A stretch of DNA of 64,000 nt, taken from Sphaerosporella brunnea (taxonomy: Eukaryota; Ascomycota; Pezizomycetes; Pezizales; Pyronemataceae). The notes under the pieces were generated by a model. That model saw nothing but the letters and a program-made list of their open reading frames with translations. It did no database searches and was not told where the DNA came from. The position numbers and the translations under genes are program-made. The stretch is from assembly GCA_008704415.1 (NCBI GenBank), contig VXIS01000037.1, positions 174,959 to 238,958 on the forward strand, written 5' to 3'. Shown in pieces: positions 22,563-34,085 of the stretch. How positions within the stretch are numbered: the first letter of the stretch is position 1; each line of letters opens with the position of its first letter.

Positions 22563-22786
22563 ATGGCGTACCAATATTTGATATCACGGTTTGCACACAC
22601 ACATTCTTTCTCTCTCACTGCTCGCCATGAAGCCCTAACACGGCGTGACACAGCACGGCTGACCCGGTGTTTGCGCTGTTTATTGGGAGCGCGGCAGCAG
22701 CGGTGCGCATCCGGCGCGAGGAGCGCGAGAAGGGACGGGATGCGCTGGAGACGTTGAAGCGGCGGGTGGCGTGGTATTTCAACTGA
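22563..22786 (+). CDS. NCE101: Nce101-like small membrane protein (non-classical export protein 1 family)
   Basis: A 52-residue protein from two exons, 22563-22588 (26 nt) and 22654-22786, with a 65-nt intron ending GTGACACAG. It reads MAYQYLISRTADPVFALFIG, then SAAAAVRIRREEREKGRDAL and ends RRVAWYFN. This matches the Nce101 pattern: short N-terminus, conserved DPxFA, one membrane helix (~13-27), then a basic/acidic helix. Yeast Nce101 was linked to non-classical secretion; its real role is poorly known. Neither exon is long enough to be found as a simple open frame. It overlaps longer, meaningless frames on both strands. Confidence 0.85.
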
Positions 22787-22923
22787 GGCAACAACTTCGG
22801 GGGGGGGGGGGGGCGGGGGCACGGATAGATCATTGCTTTGCGTTGTTCACGGCGGCGGGCATGCGGGAGCGAGAATAAAAGGGGGTTGAAGTATAAACTA
22901 GGTGCGGATACATATACTACACG

Positions 22924-23217
22924 TCATCGCCTAGAAGCAGAGAAATAATCCCCCTCATTACTACTACTGCTCATTGCAGTGCCAATTCCGGTTCCCATTC
23001 TTCGCCCGATATCGCTACCGCCGCCGCCGCTCGCCATCTTTTCCGCTGTGCGTCGGCCTTCCTCGGTTTGTGGCCGCTGGTGAGGGTGATGGGGGTGAGG
23101 GTGCGGGTAGTGAGGCACCCGCTCGACGCCGCAGATGCAGTTGGGCCCGCAGTAGGTTTCGTGGAAGTGGATTAGGCGGAGGGATTCTTGCTGGGAGAGG
23201 GATGTTGGGGGTGGCAT
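22924..23217 (-). CDS. Hypothetical small His/Gly-rich protein with a CX3CXC motif
   Basis: A single-exon frame of 97 codons, convergent with NCE101. It begins MPPPTSLSQQESLRLIHFHE and has YCGPNCICGVERV (three closely spaced cysteines), then a His/Pro repeat (HPHPHHPHQ), a Gly-rich stretch and a Ser-rich end. Upstream is a clean CT-rich leader ending CCCACAACA before the ATG, which supports expression. The Cys and His spacing suggests metal binding, but no family is recognised. It could also be only the first exon of a longer gene. Confidence 0.45.
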   Translation of the reverse strand: MPPPTSLSQQESLRLIHFHETYCGPNCICGVERVPHYPHPHPHHPHQRPQTEEGRRTAEKMASGGGGSDIGRRMGTGIGTAMSSSSNEGDYFSASRR

Positions 23218-23551
23218 TGTTGTGGGAGTATGAGGGAAGGGCTAGGAGGAAAGGTTTGGGGTGAGGGGAATAAGGGATAAAGGAATAAGGTTGCAGGATG
23301 GTTGAGCCTGGAGATGGCTTTGTTTTTATGAATGGCTTTTGGTGGTTCATTCATTTTGGCAACAAAAGCTGCGGAGATATCGCCTTTCAAAGCACGTGGT
23401 GGTGGTGGACGATCGACATCTGCATGAGCGCCCGCACTGGCAGTTCTATCCCAGAGGTAGATATCTCACAGTAAAAATATAGTGACTCCTAGTAGCAGCA
23501 GCAATAAAAGTAGTCGGACCGTATAGTACACGCCCCAAAAGCCAGCCCTCC
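23218..23551. other. Short intergenic region with two arm-to-arm run-length differences
   Basis: Promoter of the His-rich protein and 3' UTR of mS33. Two homopolymers are one base shorter here than in the mirror copy: G3 near 23,270 (G4 in the right arm) and A4 near 23,365 (A5 in the right arm). No gene seen. Confidence 0.6.
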
Positions 23552-24024
23552 TTACTTCTTCTTCTTGGTCGGTTTATCGGGCTTGACACGGATCTTTTTA
23601 GGCGCGCCCTTTCCTCTCGCCTTCGCCCTATTTCGCAGCAACAACAACGTCAGCCCTCCGCTCTCCTTCCGCCTCAAAAAGGAACATACCGCTCAACAGC
23701 ATCAACCCTGGCCTGCTCCTGCTCATCAATAAACCCGAGCTCAGGCCAGATGCGCCTCATATCCGCCACCGTCACAGTTCTGGGCGGGTAGTAGTCTGCC
23801 AGCGATTTCCCCTTCAGCCGCTGCCGCAGGTACTTGTTTCCGGTGCGCACGTTCGAAGGGTTGAAGGTCGTGTTGAAAATTGAGGCGCGGAGCTGCGAAG
23901 CGCGCGTGCGTTAGTCTCCTCTTCCTAACGTAGGTGTATCCTCCTCTTCGCAGGGAGACAGGGGGAGTGAGTGAAAGACCTTGTATAGCTGTAGCAGCCT
24001 CTCGCGAGCGACTGGGAATGCCAT
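23552..24024 (-). CDS. RSM27: Mitochondrial small ribosomal subunit protein mS33
   Basis: Component of the mitochondrial 37S ribosomal subunit (mS33; Rsm27 in yeast, MRPS33 in animals). Three exons: 24024-23980, 23892-23690 and 23627-23552; introns of 87 and 62 nt; 107 residues. It begins MAFPVARERLLQLYK; the core is SIFNTTFNPSNVRTGNKYLR then QRLKGKSLADYYPPR, the strongly conserved signature (F-N-x-x-x-N-x-R-T-G-N-K... YYP). The C-terminus is Lys-rich (KIRVKPDKPTKKKK), typical for fungi. No separate presequence is evident, which is also usual for mS33. The first donor is GTCTTT, unusual but required for the frame. Confidence 0.92.
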
Positions 24025-25164
24025 CGTGGGTTGTCGCGAGAATGCGCGGTGGTGGGGTGAAAGGACGAACGGAGCTAACGAAGGTTTTGGTGTTGCGGCT
24101 CGGCAGGGAACCTAGCTTCCCGACACCTGCAATGAAACCGTTTGCATACCGTCAGTGGCACAGTGACTTCGCCACTGCGCGGTACATAAGGTACTTGATA
24201 CCAGCTGTGGCGCCCAGAAGTAGTACTCCCATCTACGCCATCCCGTACCAGGCTATATACTTGTGTATATACTTGTTATTCTATATCCACATCCAAAAGC
24301 CCACGCTCTATTCTCACAAACAGTAGGTACCAGAGGTTCCGCATTAATATTCTGGCTCTGCCCTAGGAGGCGTAGTAATCACGGAAGCCCTGGCCAGGGG
24401 ACTTTGAATTCGAAGATAATTCATGATATGATGATCAGTGATATCGATGATACCCTAGTCATAGCCAAATATACAGAGCAGCAGCACCCACCATAATCCC
24501 CAAACAATTCTTGCAAACTGAGTGATTATAATCCCCCATGCTCTCTTCCCCCTCTCGCCGTTCGGAACCCACAATCGACCATGGCCATCGTCGGATCGCG
24601 GCCCCCCTTCCCAAGATGCCACACTTCGATCCTCATTCTCCGAGGTGTCTGATCAAGAAAAAATGGCCATCAACACGAAGTAAATATCCTAAACATTACC
24701 GTTCCGAAATTATCGTCCCGATATTACCACACCCCACACAAGCCGATACAAAGTGATGAGGGAATTTCGGAGATGTCCCAATGGAAACAGTGGTCTGTGG
24801 CGTCAGTCAACAACGCCCACTGAGCTTGCTGCCGGCAGGAAAAACGGATAATCCCTCTTCCGGTCCTTGTTGTTCCCAGCCAATCATCTCAGCCCAACTC
24901 AGAACACCCCGTTATCACGAGTTCTTTCAGGCTTTATCATAACACTTATCCATTGAGAGAGATTTGGCAGCTACCTAATACAAGTTTTCCCAAAAGAAAA
25001 AAGAAAGAAAAGTCTATCATTGCAATCCAAGCTCTAGGTCATTTTCGTACTTACTACAAAAACCACTGCGCCTATCCGCCAAATATTACACGCCGACTGG
25101 ACCGCAGACAACAGCTGTTGCTGTCAACGGCGGCAACTTGCCAAAAACCCACTCAGAAATGCAT
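24025..25164. other. Intergenic region between mS33 and citrate synthase
   Basis: 1.1 kb with the mS33 promoter (24,025-24,150) and the citrate synthase 3' UTR (up to 25,164). Sequence is mixed, without runs or repeats of note. Frames up to 130 codons exist but have no support. Nothing else seen. Confidence 0.5.
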
Positions 25165-26891
25165 TTACAAAGTGGCGCCAACGAGCTCGGCGTACTTCTG
25201 GGTGCTGAAGGACTTGGGGCGCTCGATGGGGGCGCCGACGGCGCGGTCGATGATGAGCTGAGGAAGGACACCAAGAGCGCGGGAAACACCGAAAAGAACG
25301 GTGTAATAGTTGGCCTCGGTGAGACCGTAGTACTGGAGGAGGACACCGGAGTGGGCATCCACGTTGGGCCAGGGGTTCTTGGTCTTTCCGTGCTCAGTGA
25401 GGACACCAGGAGCAATCTTGTAGACTTGGCTGACGAGCTTGAAGAGAGGGTCCTCGGGCAGGTGCTTGAGGGCGAACTCGCGCTGGGAAGTGTAACGGGG
25501 GTCGGTCTTGCGGAGAACGGCGTGGCCGTAGCCGGGAACGACACGTCCAGCGTTCAAGGTAGACCAGAGGTAGTTCTTGATGCTCTCGTCGGAGATATCG
25601 TCACCAATGGACTTCTTCATCTCAGTGAGCCATTTCAGGACCTCCTGGTTAGCCAATCCGTGGAGAGGACCAGCAAGACCATTCAGACCAGCGGCCAAAG
25701 AGAGCATAGGGGAAGACAGAGCGGATCCAACCAAGTGAGTGGTGTGGGCAGAGACGTTACCACCCTCCTACAAAGCCGTTAGCCTCTACACTCGCGATAA
25801 ACGCGGTTCACGTACGTGGTCAGAGTGGATGGTCAGGTACAGACGCATCAACTCAACGAAGTCCTTGTTGCCGGCGAAGCCGAGCTGGTTGGCCAAGTTG
25901 AAACCGTAGTCCTTGTCGGCCTGGATAGGAGCGACCTTTCCGTCCTTGTAGACGTTGCGGTAGATCTTGGCAGCGATGGTGGGGAGCTTGGCGATCAAGT
26001 CCATCGAGTCCTCGAAGGTGTACTTCCAGTACTCCTTCTTGTTGATACCATTGGCGTACGCCTTGGCGAACTGCGACTCGTGCTCGAGAGCAGTAACGGC
26101 CAGGGAAAACTGGGCCATGGGGTGGAGAGTGTTGGGGCATCTGTCGATGAGCTCCTCAACGAACTTGGGGACCTCGGCACGAGCAGCCCACTCAGCGGAG
26201 AGGGCGCGAACCTGCTCCTCAGTGGGGACCTCTCCGGTCAAGAGAAGCCAGAAGAGACCCTCAGGAAGAGGCTCCTCTCCCCCGGGAGCCTTGGGCAGGA
26301 GAGCCTGGCACTCGGGGATCTAGAAGACAATTTTTTTTTCAGTGACCGAATCCATTGGTATGAAGGCGGGATGCGCTTACGGTCTTGCCACGGAAACGAA
26401 TACCCTCATCAGAGTCGAGGACGGAACCCTGCATGAAGTGTCAGCTGGGTTGCGGATACGGTTTGTGGTTGGAAAAATTTACGAACCTCCCAGACGAGAG
26501 ACTTGACACCACGGGCACCACCGTAGACCTGGTCAAGGGTAACCTCTCCGATGACCTTGGAACCGTGCTCCCTTCAAACAACCAGACATGTCAGAACAGC
26601 TAGATCGACCATCGGCATGATTAAGCAACCCACATGCGAAGCTTCTTGATCTTCTCAATCTCCTCGGGGATCTTCGCAGCGAAGGTCTCCTTGAGGGTCT
26701 GTGGACACTACGTCAGTACCCGTTGCGTTCGGACATCAGCGATAAGCGATTGATGGGCAGCAGCGCACCTTGGGCTTGACCGCAGAGTAGTAGCGGTAGC
26801 CAGCCCTCTTCACGGCAAAGGAAGAGGAAGAGGAGAGACTCGACCGGAGAGCGGCCGAGCACAGGGAGGAAACACGAATGGCAGACGACAT
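25165..26891 (-). CDS. CIT1: Citrate synthase, mitochondrial
   Basis: Joins acetyl-CoA and oxaloacetate to citrate in the mitochondrial TCA cycle. Six exons: 26891-26769, 26698-26634, 26571-26487, 26428-26381, 26319-25816 and 25767-25165; introns of 48-70 nt; 475 residues. The N-terminus is a Ser/Arg-rich presequence ([20 protein letters not shown]) followed by RAGYRYYS, a likely matrix processing site. Catalytic residues are all present: His311 in [10 protein letters not shown], His357 in [10 protein letters not shown] and Asp412 in WPNVDAHSG. The C-terminus lacks a peroxisomal SKL, so this is the mitochondrial form. Codon use is strongly biased to C-ending codons, as expected for a highly expressed gene. 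Confidence 0.98.
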
Positions 26892-28872
26892 GTTGCAATT
26901 GGTATGAGGAGTGAAGAGTGGAGGGGTGAAGTGGAGGAGAGGTGATTGATGTAGGGGAGGAGCAGCGAGCGGATGAGAGGAAGGTGCAACTCAAAAAATG
27001 TGGACAAGAGCGGCATCGGAGAAACAGGGTAAAAATGTTGGGTGTGGCAGACTTTCCTGGTCGGAATGTCCCAACCGGAAAAAAATATGCACGGCACCAA
27101 CGCGAAGCCTCGACGACCCCGAAGCCGAAGAAAGAAGCGCAGGCATGCAGCGATCGAGGGCAATTGGCACGGCACATACGGATGCATTATTTGTTGAATG
27201 CTCAACCAGCCTCTGGAATCCACATCATCAGCAGCAGTGAGCTGCGTTGCTGGCCGTTGAGGCAACTCTGTCGAGATGTTCAGCCGCAATGCCGTTGACG
27301 ACTATCTAGATTAGCGCCATTCCGAGAACCCAGACACGCTTCCTCCTTCGCGACGTCGATATTTTGGCTAACTAGACCCTTGACAGAAGCCAAAAACGCA
27401 GCGAGAAGACCGTCGATATTGACTCGCTGATCACCGGAAGAGCCTATCAAACGAGGCCCATGATGGTGCTGGTTGAGCATTTCGAGGTTCGAAACACCCA
27501 GCTCGCCGTCGTGATGCATGTCGCTGCGGATATGGGGAAGTGACGGTCGTCATGCCCGCATCCTCGGAACTTTTTCGGATCAGATATTCCTTGGAGCCGT
27601 GAGGGAACACTTCGCCAAGTAACGCCATCTTTCTTTGGCTCAGGGTCTTTGACGATGTGCTGAAGTCGGTATAGCGAGAACGCTCATGCGAAGCGAAAGA
27701 GCTGAGAGCTGAGAGCTTGGGGAGCTGATATCCATGTTTCCGCCTTTAGTTTCGGGGGAGGTGGTCGTTCGATGCCATGTGTCTGGCTGTCTGTCATAGA
27801 ATATCACTCTACTTTAGTCTTTGGATTTCCTGTAGTCCGATCCGATCGCGAGGGCACTGTCAAGTAAACATTTGGGATTTGCATTTGGGTCCCTGAGATG
27901 ATGATGCTGGAAACAGCCGGCTCTGTACGTGTACTGTGAAAGATGTCAATGGGTGAAGCATAAGTCGGAATTGGAAGACAATGCTTTGTGAGTGAACTGA
28001 ACTTCAACTCGCAAACTACAATTTTTTTTGTATAGTGGAAGGGTTCCTGCTTTATGGTTCAGCATCTCAATTGCAGTAAATACAAAGGGGTTCACTTGAT
28101 TGTTCAAACTCTTGTGCAGTCGACTTCAAAATCTATTCTGCGGTGATCTGAATGCTTACCTATGAAGAACACTCCGGCGGTACCATCACAGCTGCATCCA
28201 CACCCACAAACTGTACCCAAACAATCATCGACAGGCCAAAAATTCCTTTATTAATCCTGCAAGCACTTCTCAAGGTAAGAATTTCCATTCATATCACTCG
28301 CTGCCAGCTCTCTATACATGCTTTGCATGTGGGTCGAATTACAAAAGTTTGACTTCAATTAGGGCTTGGCATCGCGCATTCATTTGGAACTGAACCGCAC
28401 GTCGTCCTCTCTTCTCTTCAACCCGACCTCGCCCCAACATCAACACCACAGTCAACCCCCCGTCGCCACCCATATCACTCAAACGACTACGCGTATATCT
28501 CTCATCGCGACACGGCCATAATCGCAACTTCTCGTGTCGCAGAGAACTTTAAAGTCAAGTTGATCGGTTGCTCGCTGTGGTGCTGCGGTGGTTGCTTCCA
28601 CCCGATAGAGTGTCGCTATTTGTCACGCGTCCACACGTACATAAAAAGAGAAACCCTATTTGACAACCGCGCATCAAACTCGACTATCTGAATCGCGGTA
28701 GCGAGCATCATACACTCGAAGTAAAGGAAGAAGTTCATAGAACTGTTTGAGCGACGTCGCGTCATCTCCAGAGGTCGTAGGACCGTCTTTCAAATCGCCA
28801 CTCATTACCGCATAAAGTCTTGAATCGGGAGTAATATATCTGGGCGCGCGTCAAAATCGGACATCCTTCACC
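26892..28872. other. 2-kb region between citrate synthase and the Nrd1/Seb1-like gene
   Basis: Holds the citrate synthase promoter (CT-rich, 26,892-27,000) and the Nrd1-like promoter/leader (28,400-28,872). The middle is weakly protein-like on the minus strand at 27,280-27,628 (listed separately). Two further short frames near 27,804-28,007 and 28,152-28,352 have no support. Confidence 0.45.
27280..27628 (-). CDS. Unidentified candidate gene, two overlapping frames
   Basis: A frame starting at 27,628 (MALLGEVFPHGSKEYLIRKS...) runs 65 codons. From 27,519 a second frame reads LEMLNQHHHGPRLIGSSGDQ then NIDGLLAAFLASVKGLVSQN and stops at 27,280. The two overlap and could be joined by a short intron ending CATATCCGCAG (about 27,523) or by a one-base correction. 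A further acceptor-like CTCGACAG follows near 27,274. Residue content is protein-like, but I recognise no family and the exon structure is unclear. Confidence 0.25.
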
Positions 28873-31800
28873 ATGTCGTCGGTGGTGACGGAGTTAGAAG
28901 CTGCTCTGCAAGCAATGCAGAATGCCAAACCGCCGGGTGTGTCTGGAACGAAAATCGCCTTCATTACTGAACTGAGCGTCAACAATGTTCAGGTACATCT
29001 CCAATTACCAATTTCCGCCGGCGCATCGATGTAGACTGTACAGACAAGGCTGACTGTAAGTGAATAGTCCGAATCGGTCATCATCCAGAAACTATATACA
29101 CACTTCAAGAAATGCCCGGGAACACATAAACTAGGCCCCCTCTACGTCGTAGACTCCATTGCGCGAAAGTATCTAGATCAGGCCAAGAAGAACCATCAGG
29201 ATGTGTCTTCCTCGGCGCCAGATGGAACCTTTGCTGCAGGTGTCTTTAGAATTACGAACCTGCTGCCTCCATTGATGAATGATATTCTTCAAAATGCACC
29301 CCCGGAAGAAAACAAGGTACGCCGTCAAATTTTGGAATGACAAACGGAAGGGCGTTCTGGGAGGCCACCTGTGGATATTTGCATTGCTGTAATCAAGCTG
29401 CAGCCAATGCCAGCAGAGCAGCCAGATACTTAATCCCGTCACCATACCCATTACGCCCTCCCCCCCAGTGCTTTTTCTTTGATGGATGCAGTGTCCTTGA
29501 TATCCGTAGAGACACCCAACTTACACAGGCCTTGTTTGCTTTTAGGACAAAATAGAAAAGCTGTATGCAATTTGGGAGCGGAGTTCTACGTTCCCGCCAG
29601 AGGTCCTGGCGGACGTGAAGAAGAAAATGAAGGCAAGCCCGATGTTTCAGTCCCAGAGTAAGCCAGCCCTATGTCTTCGTTTTATGCCCGCTATGCACGA
29701 AGAGAACGTATCCCTGTTAAGCAACGACTCCTGCATATTATATGCGGTCCTTTTGCATGTTCAAACAGTTCTAATTGATGGTTCGCGATTGCACGTGTGT
29801 AGATCAACAACAGTCAACCACACCGCCGGGTTCACCGCCCAGATATCTCCAACAAGCATACAACCAGAAACCTCCAACGCCAGCTCCACAGCATCCGCCT
29901 CAACCCACGCAGAGCGCCGGCACCGGGACCACAAGTACAGATGTTGCTTCAATGTTGCAGGCGATCGCACAGATGGCGAAGCAGACTCAGAGCACGCCAA
30001 CACCGCCTGCTGCCCTGGAACCAAAGCCACAAATTTCAACTCCCGCAGCACCGCAGTACAATACTCCCAATGCTCAGCCCAATGGGCATAATGTCACGAT
30101 ACCAAACACGTCGACACCGGCACCGTTGCCTTCCGTTCCCCATTCAATCCCTTTCACCACGACGCCGCCCAACGTCAACACAATGCCTGCGTTTCCCGGT
30201 CAACTTCTTGGCGTCTATCCGGGCTATTCTCAACAGACTCAACCGCAGGCCCCATATCCCCAGTACGGCGCTCCTCAGCAACAGCAACCCCAGATAAACA
30301 TGGAACAGCTCGCCTTGTTGCAACTCCTTCTGCAGCAACCCCAGAATGCTGCCCAGCTGGCACCAGCCTTCCAGGCCCTATTCGGAGGAGCCGCAGCTAA
30401 CTTTCAAATGCCGAATGTGATTGATCCATCCCAACAGCAACAGCAGCAGCAGCAGTTCTGGTCCCAGAATGCTACTGCTGCCCCGCCTTCGGCGCCAGCC
30501 GAGGCACAGCGAGGTCCAGATAATTACAACAACGATGCACGTGGTCGCGAGCGAGGTTACTCGCCGCCCCCACGTTCACCACCTAGATATGGTGCCAGAA
30601 GAGGTCGCAGTCGTTCAAGGTCTCCTGCACCTACTAGGTTTGGCCGTGAAGAGGCTCGTTCGCCGCCCACATTTCGTCGTAGGAGTCCGGTCTATGGCGA
30701 ATATGAAGGTAACACCAACGAGCCTGCGCGGGGCGCCAACATGGTCACTGTTGGCGGAAATGACCGTGGTGGCCGAGGACGGCGTGGCCGAAAGGTCTCG
30801 CCTCGTGGAGTTGGTCGTAAGAGCTCACCGGTCAAGAGTTCCGGCTCGCAGGCATCACCACCACCCAGTAGGCCGTTGCCCAAGGTCCCCAGGAATGTTA
30901 CTTTTGCGGACGATATTCCGTCTCATTGCGTTAGAGGTAAGAAATTCCGAACCGCCAGAATGCCACCCAACTCTAGTCGTGCGTAGTTACTGACATCTCT
31001 GTTTCATTCAGTGCTGAGCAGAACTCTTTTTGTTGGCGGCGTCACGTATTTTCCCTGCATATCCTCAAATAAACGTCGAACTAACGTTAGAAAATAGGAT
31101 CGGCGACGACGAGCTTCGTCAGCTGTTCGAGAACTACGGTCTGGTTCAATCTTGCATTGTTAACCAAGACAAGCGACACGCGTTCATCAAGATGCTCACA
31201 CGGGAGGACGCCGTGAAAGCCAAGGCGGGAATGGAGACGTATAGGACCGATAACATGACACTTAGGGTAATAACCTCCGATACGGCTTCATGGTGTCTCA
31301 CATACTGACTTGGCGTGCGTTAGACGCGCTGGGGCGTTGGATTTGGACCACGAGACTGTAGCGATTACCAGACCGGCATCAGCGTGATTCCGATTGAACG
31401 ACTGACGGAGGCTGACCAGAGATGGATGGTTTCAGCCGAGTATGGCGGTACCGGAGGCCAGCCGCTACAGGGTGGAATGTGTGTCGAGGAGCCAGATATT
31501 GAGATTGGTCAGGGGGTCTCATCGAAGGGTATGTGCCAACCCTTTTGCTTTTTACATTCCACCTCAGATGCACAGCCACTCCGTCCCCTGCGTGCATCAA
31601 TTCGCTGCCACATTTATACCCCACCCCGCCCATCTACGACAAGGCTAACCACCTTGCCGCGTATAGCAATCAGCAAGCGGTTCCCCACCGACTCTGGAGG
31701 TAATAAGGGTCCACGCTCTTCCCACGACCCTCACTACGGTGGGCCACCCCATCACCGTGGAGGAAAGCGTAAAGATGAGCACTACATGCATTCCAAGGGC

Positions 31801-31986
31801 CCGGATTCCAATCAGCGTGCCACGCAGGGTGCGCCAGGAGGCCGCGACAACGTTGGGGTTGCCCCACCAACTCCCGGTTTCGGTGCGGGGTTTCCATTTC
31901 CTATTCCAATGATGCCTGGTTTCCAGCCGCAATATCCTGGTTTCCCTGGTGGCGGCGGAGCGCAGGCGCCGGGTGGTGAACGGTAA
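28873..31986 (+). CDS. NRD1: Nrd1/Seb1-like RNA-binding protein (CID + RRM), RNA polymerase II termination
   Basis: Binds the Pol II C-terminal repeat and nascent RNA, acting in termination and RNA processing. Eight exons: 28873-28992, 29068-29316, 29546-29657, 29803-30936, 31012-31045, 31098-31266, 31324-31528 and 31667-31986; all joins in phase; 657 residues. Residues 1-155 form the CTD-interaction domain (KPPGVSGTKIAFITELSVNN; KLYTHFKKCPGTHKLGPLYV). Exon 4 encodes a Pro/Gln-rich linker with a Q8 run (QQQQQQQQFWSQN) and an Arg/Ser-Pro region (RRGRSRSRSPAPTRFGREEA). The RRM has RNP2 LFVGGV and RNP1 KRHAFIKM, followed by TRWGVGFGPRDCSDYQTGIS, the Nrd1/Seb1 RRM-adjacent block. The C-terminus is Gly/Pro/His-rich. 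The 34-nt exon 5 carries RNP2. Confidence 0.95.
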
Positions 31987-34052
31987 AAAAATCTCCGATT
32001 TGACATTGCATGGATGCGGGGCATGGAATAACGGGAGAATACTGAAGGAGTGGAGAAGAGGGGCAATCTGCAGGTGGCGGCTATTGTTTTCGCGATTTCC
32101 ATGCATGATGGAAGTGGCTAACTGCTTTTTTACTTTGTACTTTGCACACTCTATGATTTTGAGTGCATTTCCTCTTTTCTGTCTTTTACATTACACAATG
32201 CGGGAGGCTTTTCTGTTTCTACGGCTGTTTTCTTTTTTTTCTGTTTGTTTGCTTCTGCTGCGGGGTTCTTTCTGTTTCTGGGTTCTCAGGTTTGGGAGGG
32301 CAACGGTGTCAATCATGAGCTATCACTTTGTTTGCAAAAATGTTGGAGGTTTCGGTTCTGGGGGGTTGTCTGCAGTTTTTTGCTCGCGCGGCGCTTGTAG
32401 TTTCGTGCCTTTTTGGCCGAGAAATGAGGCTTTCCTCATTACCGCGTGGGAGTTTTGTGTGTGTGTGTGAGGTTCCAGAGCAGTATCGAATGCTTGAAAG
32501 TAGGAGTTTTGGCGTCAACGTTTCGTTGCATTACTTGGATCTCAGATCGTAATGGCCGGTTGGTATGATAGGACAGAGTTGTTTTTTTTTTTTTTTTTTT
32601 TTGCTGAAGGGGGGGTTGAAAAAGTTATGGCCAGGCAGGCGCGGCGATGGCGGCGGCGGGAAGAGGCAATTCAATTCAGTTTTTCAATGTTGTACATAAC
32701 TAGGTATTTATTTTTCTTCTTTCTCCTATCTCGGCACAGCGAGAGGAGGGAGGAGGGTTTTTGTGATGAATTCGAATGGTGAGATTCATATTATCCAACA
32801 GCCAACAGCAACAGCAACGACAGCTCACGCCGGCGACTACTATTACTTACTAGGTAAGTCAGGCACCTGCCTCGCGTTACCTCTTGCCTTGGTTGCTCTG
32901 CTTTGCTTCGTCGGCTTCCGTTTCATCAATCACCGGGCCCCTAGAATAGAGTAGTAGAGTAGATACCCCGCGGATGCGCACGCCGTTTTCGGCCGGCCGT
33001 CCGTTTCGTTCGGCCATCCCATGGCCACTTGGCGGCGGCGGCGTCGGGGGGGGGCGACCTGGACCTGGACTTGTCGATTTCGCCTTTTCGCCCGCGACGT
33101 GGCAAGCTGGCTCACGACTCGCTCATGCAATTTCCGAGGGGTCTGTGCTTACATACATACTTGTTCTCGTCCTTCCTTCTTTACTGTGCGTGGTTTGTGT
33201 GGGGGGGGTAGGAGAAACCACAAAATTTCCGGGTTGGGGGAGAGGGGGGGGAGGGAGATCATTGTGTTGGGGATTTGTAGCCAAGCGTCCGGACGGGTGA
33301 GTGCGACTCGCAATCTGGGGGAAAAAAAAAGTTTGAGCTTGATGAGGCGGTGGCGGTGGCTGCTTCAACCTAGAATTCGAAGTCGAGTTGCCCCCCCCCC
33401 CACGAGAAGTGAGGGAATTTTTTGTTTAGGGGAAGCCCCCCCACACGGTTTTTCCGAGCAAGCGAGGCAAGCGCGCGCTCCAGGCGGCGTCGGATAATGT
33501 GCCGGAGTTTTTTTTTTTTTTCCTGCTGGCCTACAAGGCCGACGACCTACAGGCCGACACATCCGTTCCGGCATCATACCCCGGATATTCTCTGGGTAGA
33601 GCCCTGGCAACAAAATACGGCTGTACCTGAAATCTATCGTCCTGGCTTGCAGCAGCTAACTTTAGTCACAAGCCTATCGATATCCGGCTGTCATGATTCG
33701 GCGAGAGCGAGACAAGGTCGTTTTCCAGAAGCTTTTTTTTTTCTAAGAGGCTGGGGGGTGACGAAGCCGTTGAAATTTAAAAAGCTAGGAAAGCCAATTC
33801 CGACACGGCGCCGTCGTCGTCTTATCTAGATCTGGCGTGCGTACGCGCATGGAGATCGGTTGTGTTATACATACAGATCTATGTATGATGTATGTATGTA
33901 GGATGGCTTGCTTTCCTACGCGCATGTATGTAGGTGGAAGCTTGACACCCCGTGTACGGGCATAAGCAAGACATCAACACCCGTCGTGCTGGTAGCCTGT
34001 CCTGTCCATGGTACCAACTGATGCAGGGCCGGACGAGGGTCAGTGAGGCAGA

Positions 34053-34085
34053 CAGCAGCAGCAGCAGCAGTAGCAGCAGCAGTAG
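34053..34085. repeat. CAG/TAG trinucleotide repeat
   Basis: Six CAG units followed by mixed TAG/CAG units. Present in the same form in the right arm (about 43,548-43,580 as CTG/CTA). Confidence 0.85.

Noticed and set aside
25138..26436. Long frames of 214 and 206 codons opposite citrate synthase
   Set aside because: Antisense shadows of a strongly codon-biased gene; Val/Gly/Leu-rich without motifs.
30421..30993. 190-codon frame inside exon 4 of the Nrd1/Seb1-like gene
   Set aside because: Alternative frame of the Pro/Gln/Arg-rich exon with no start context or domain.
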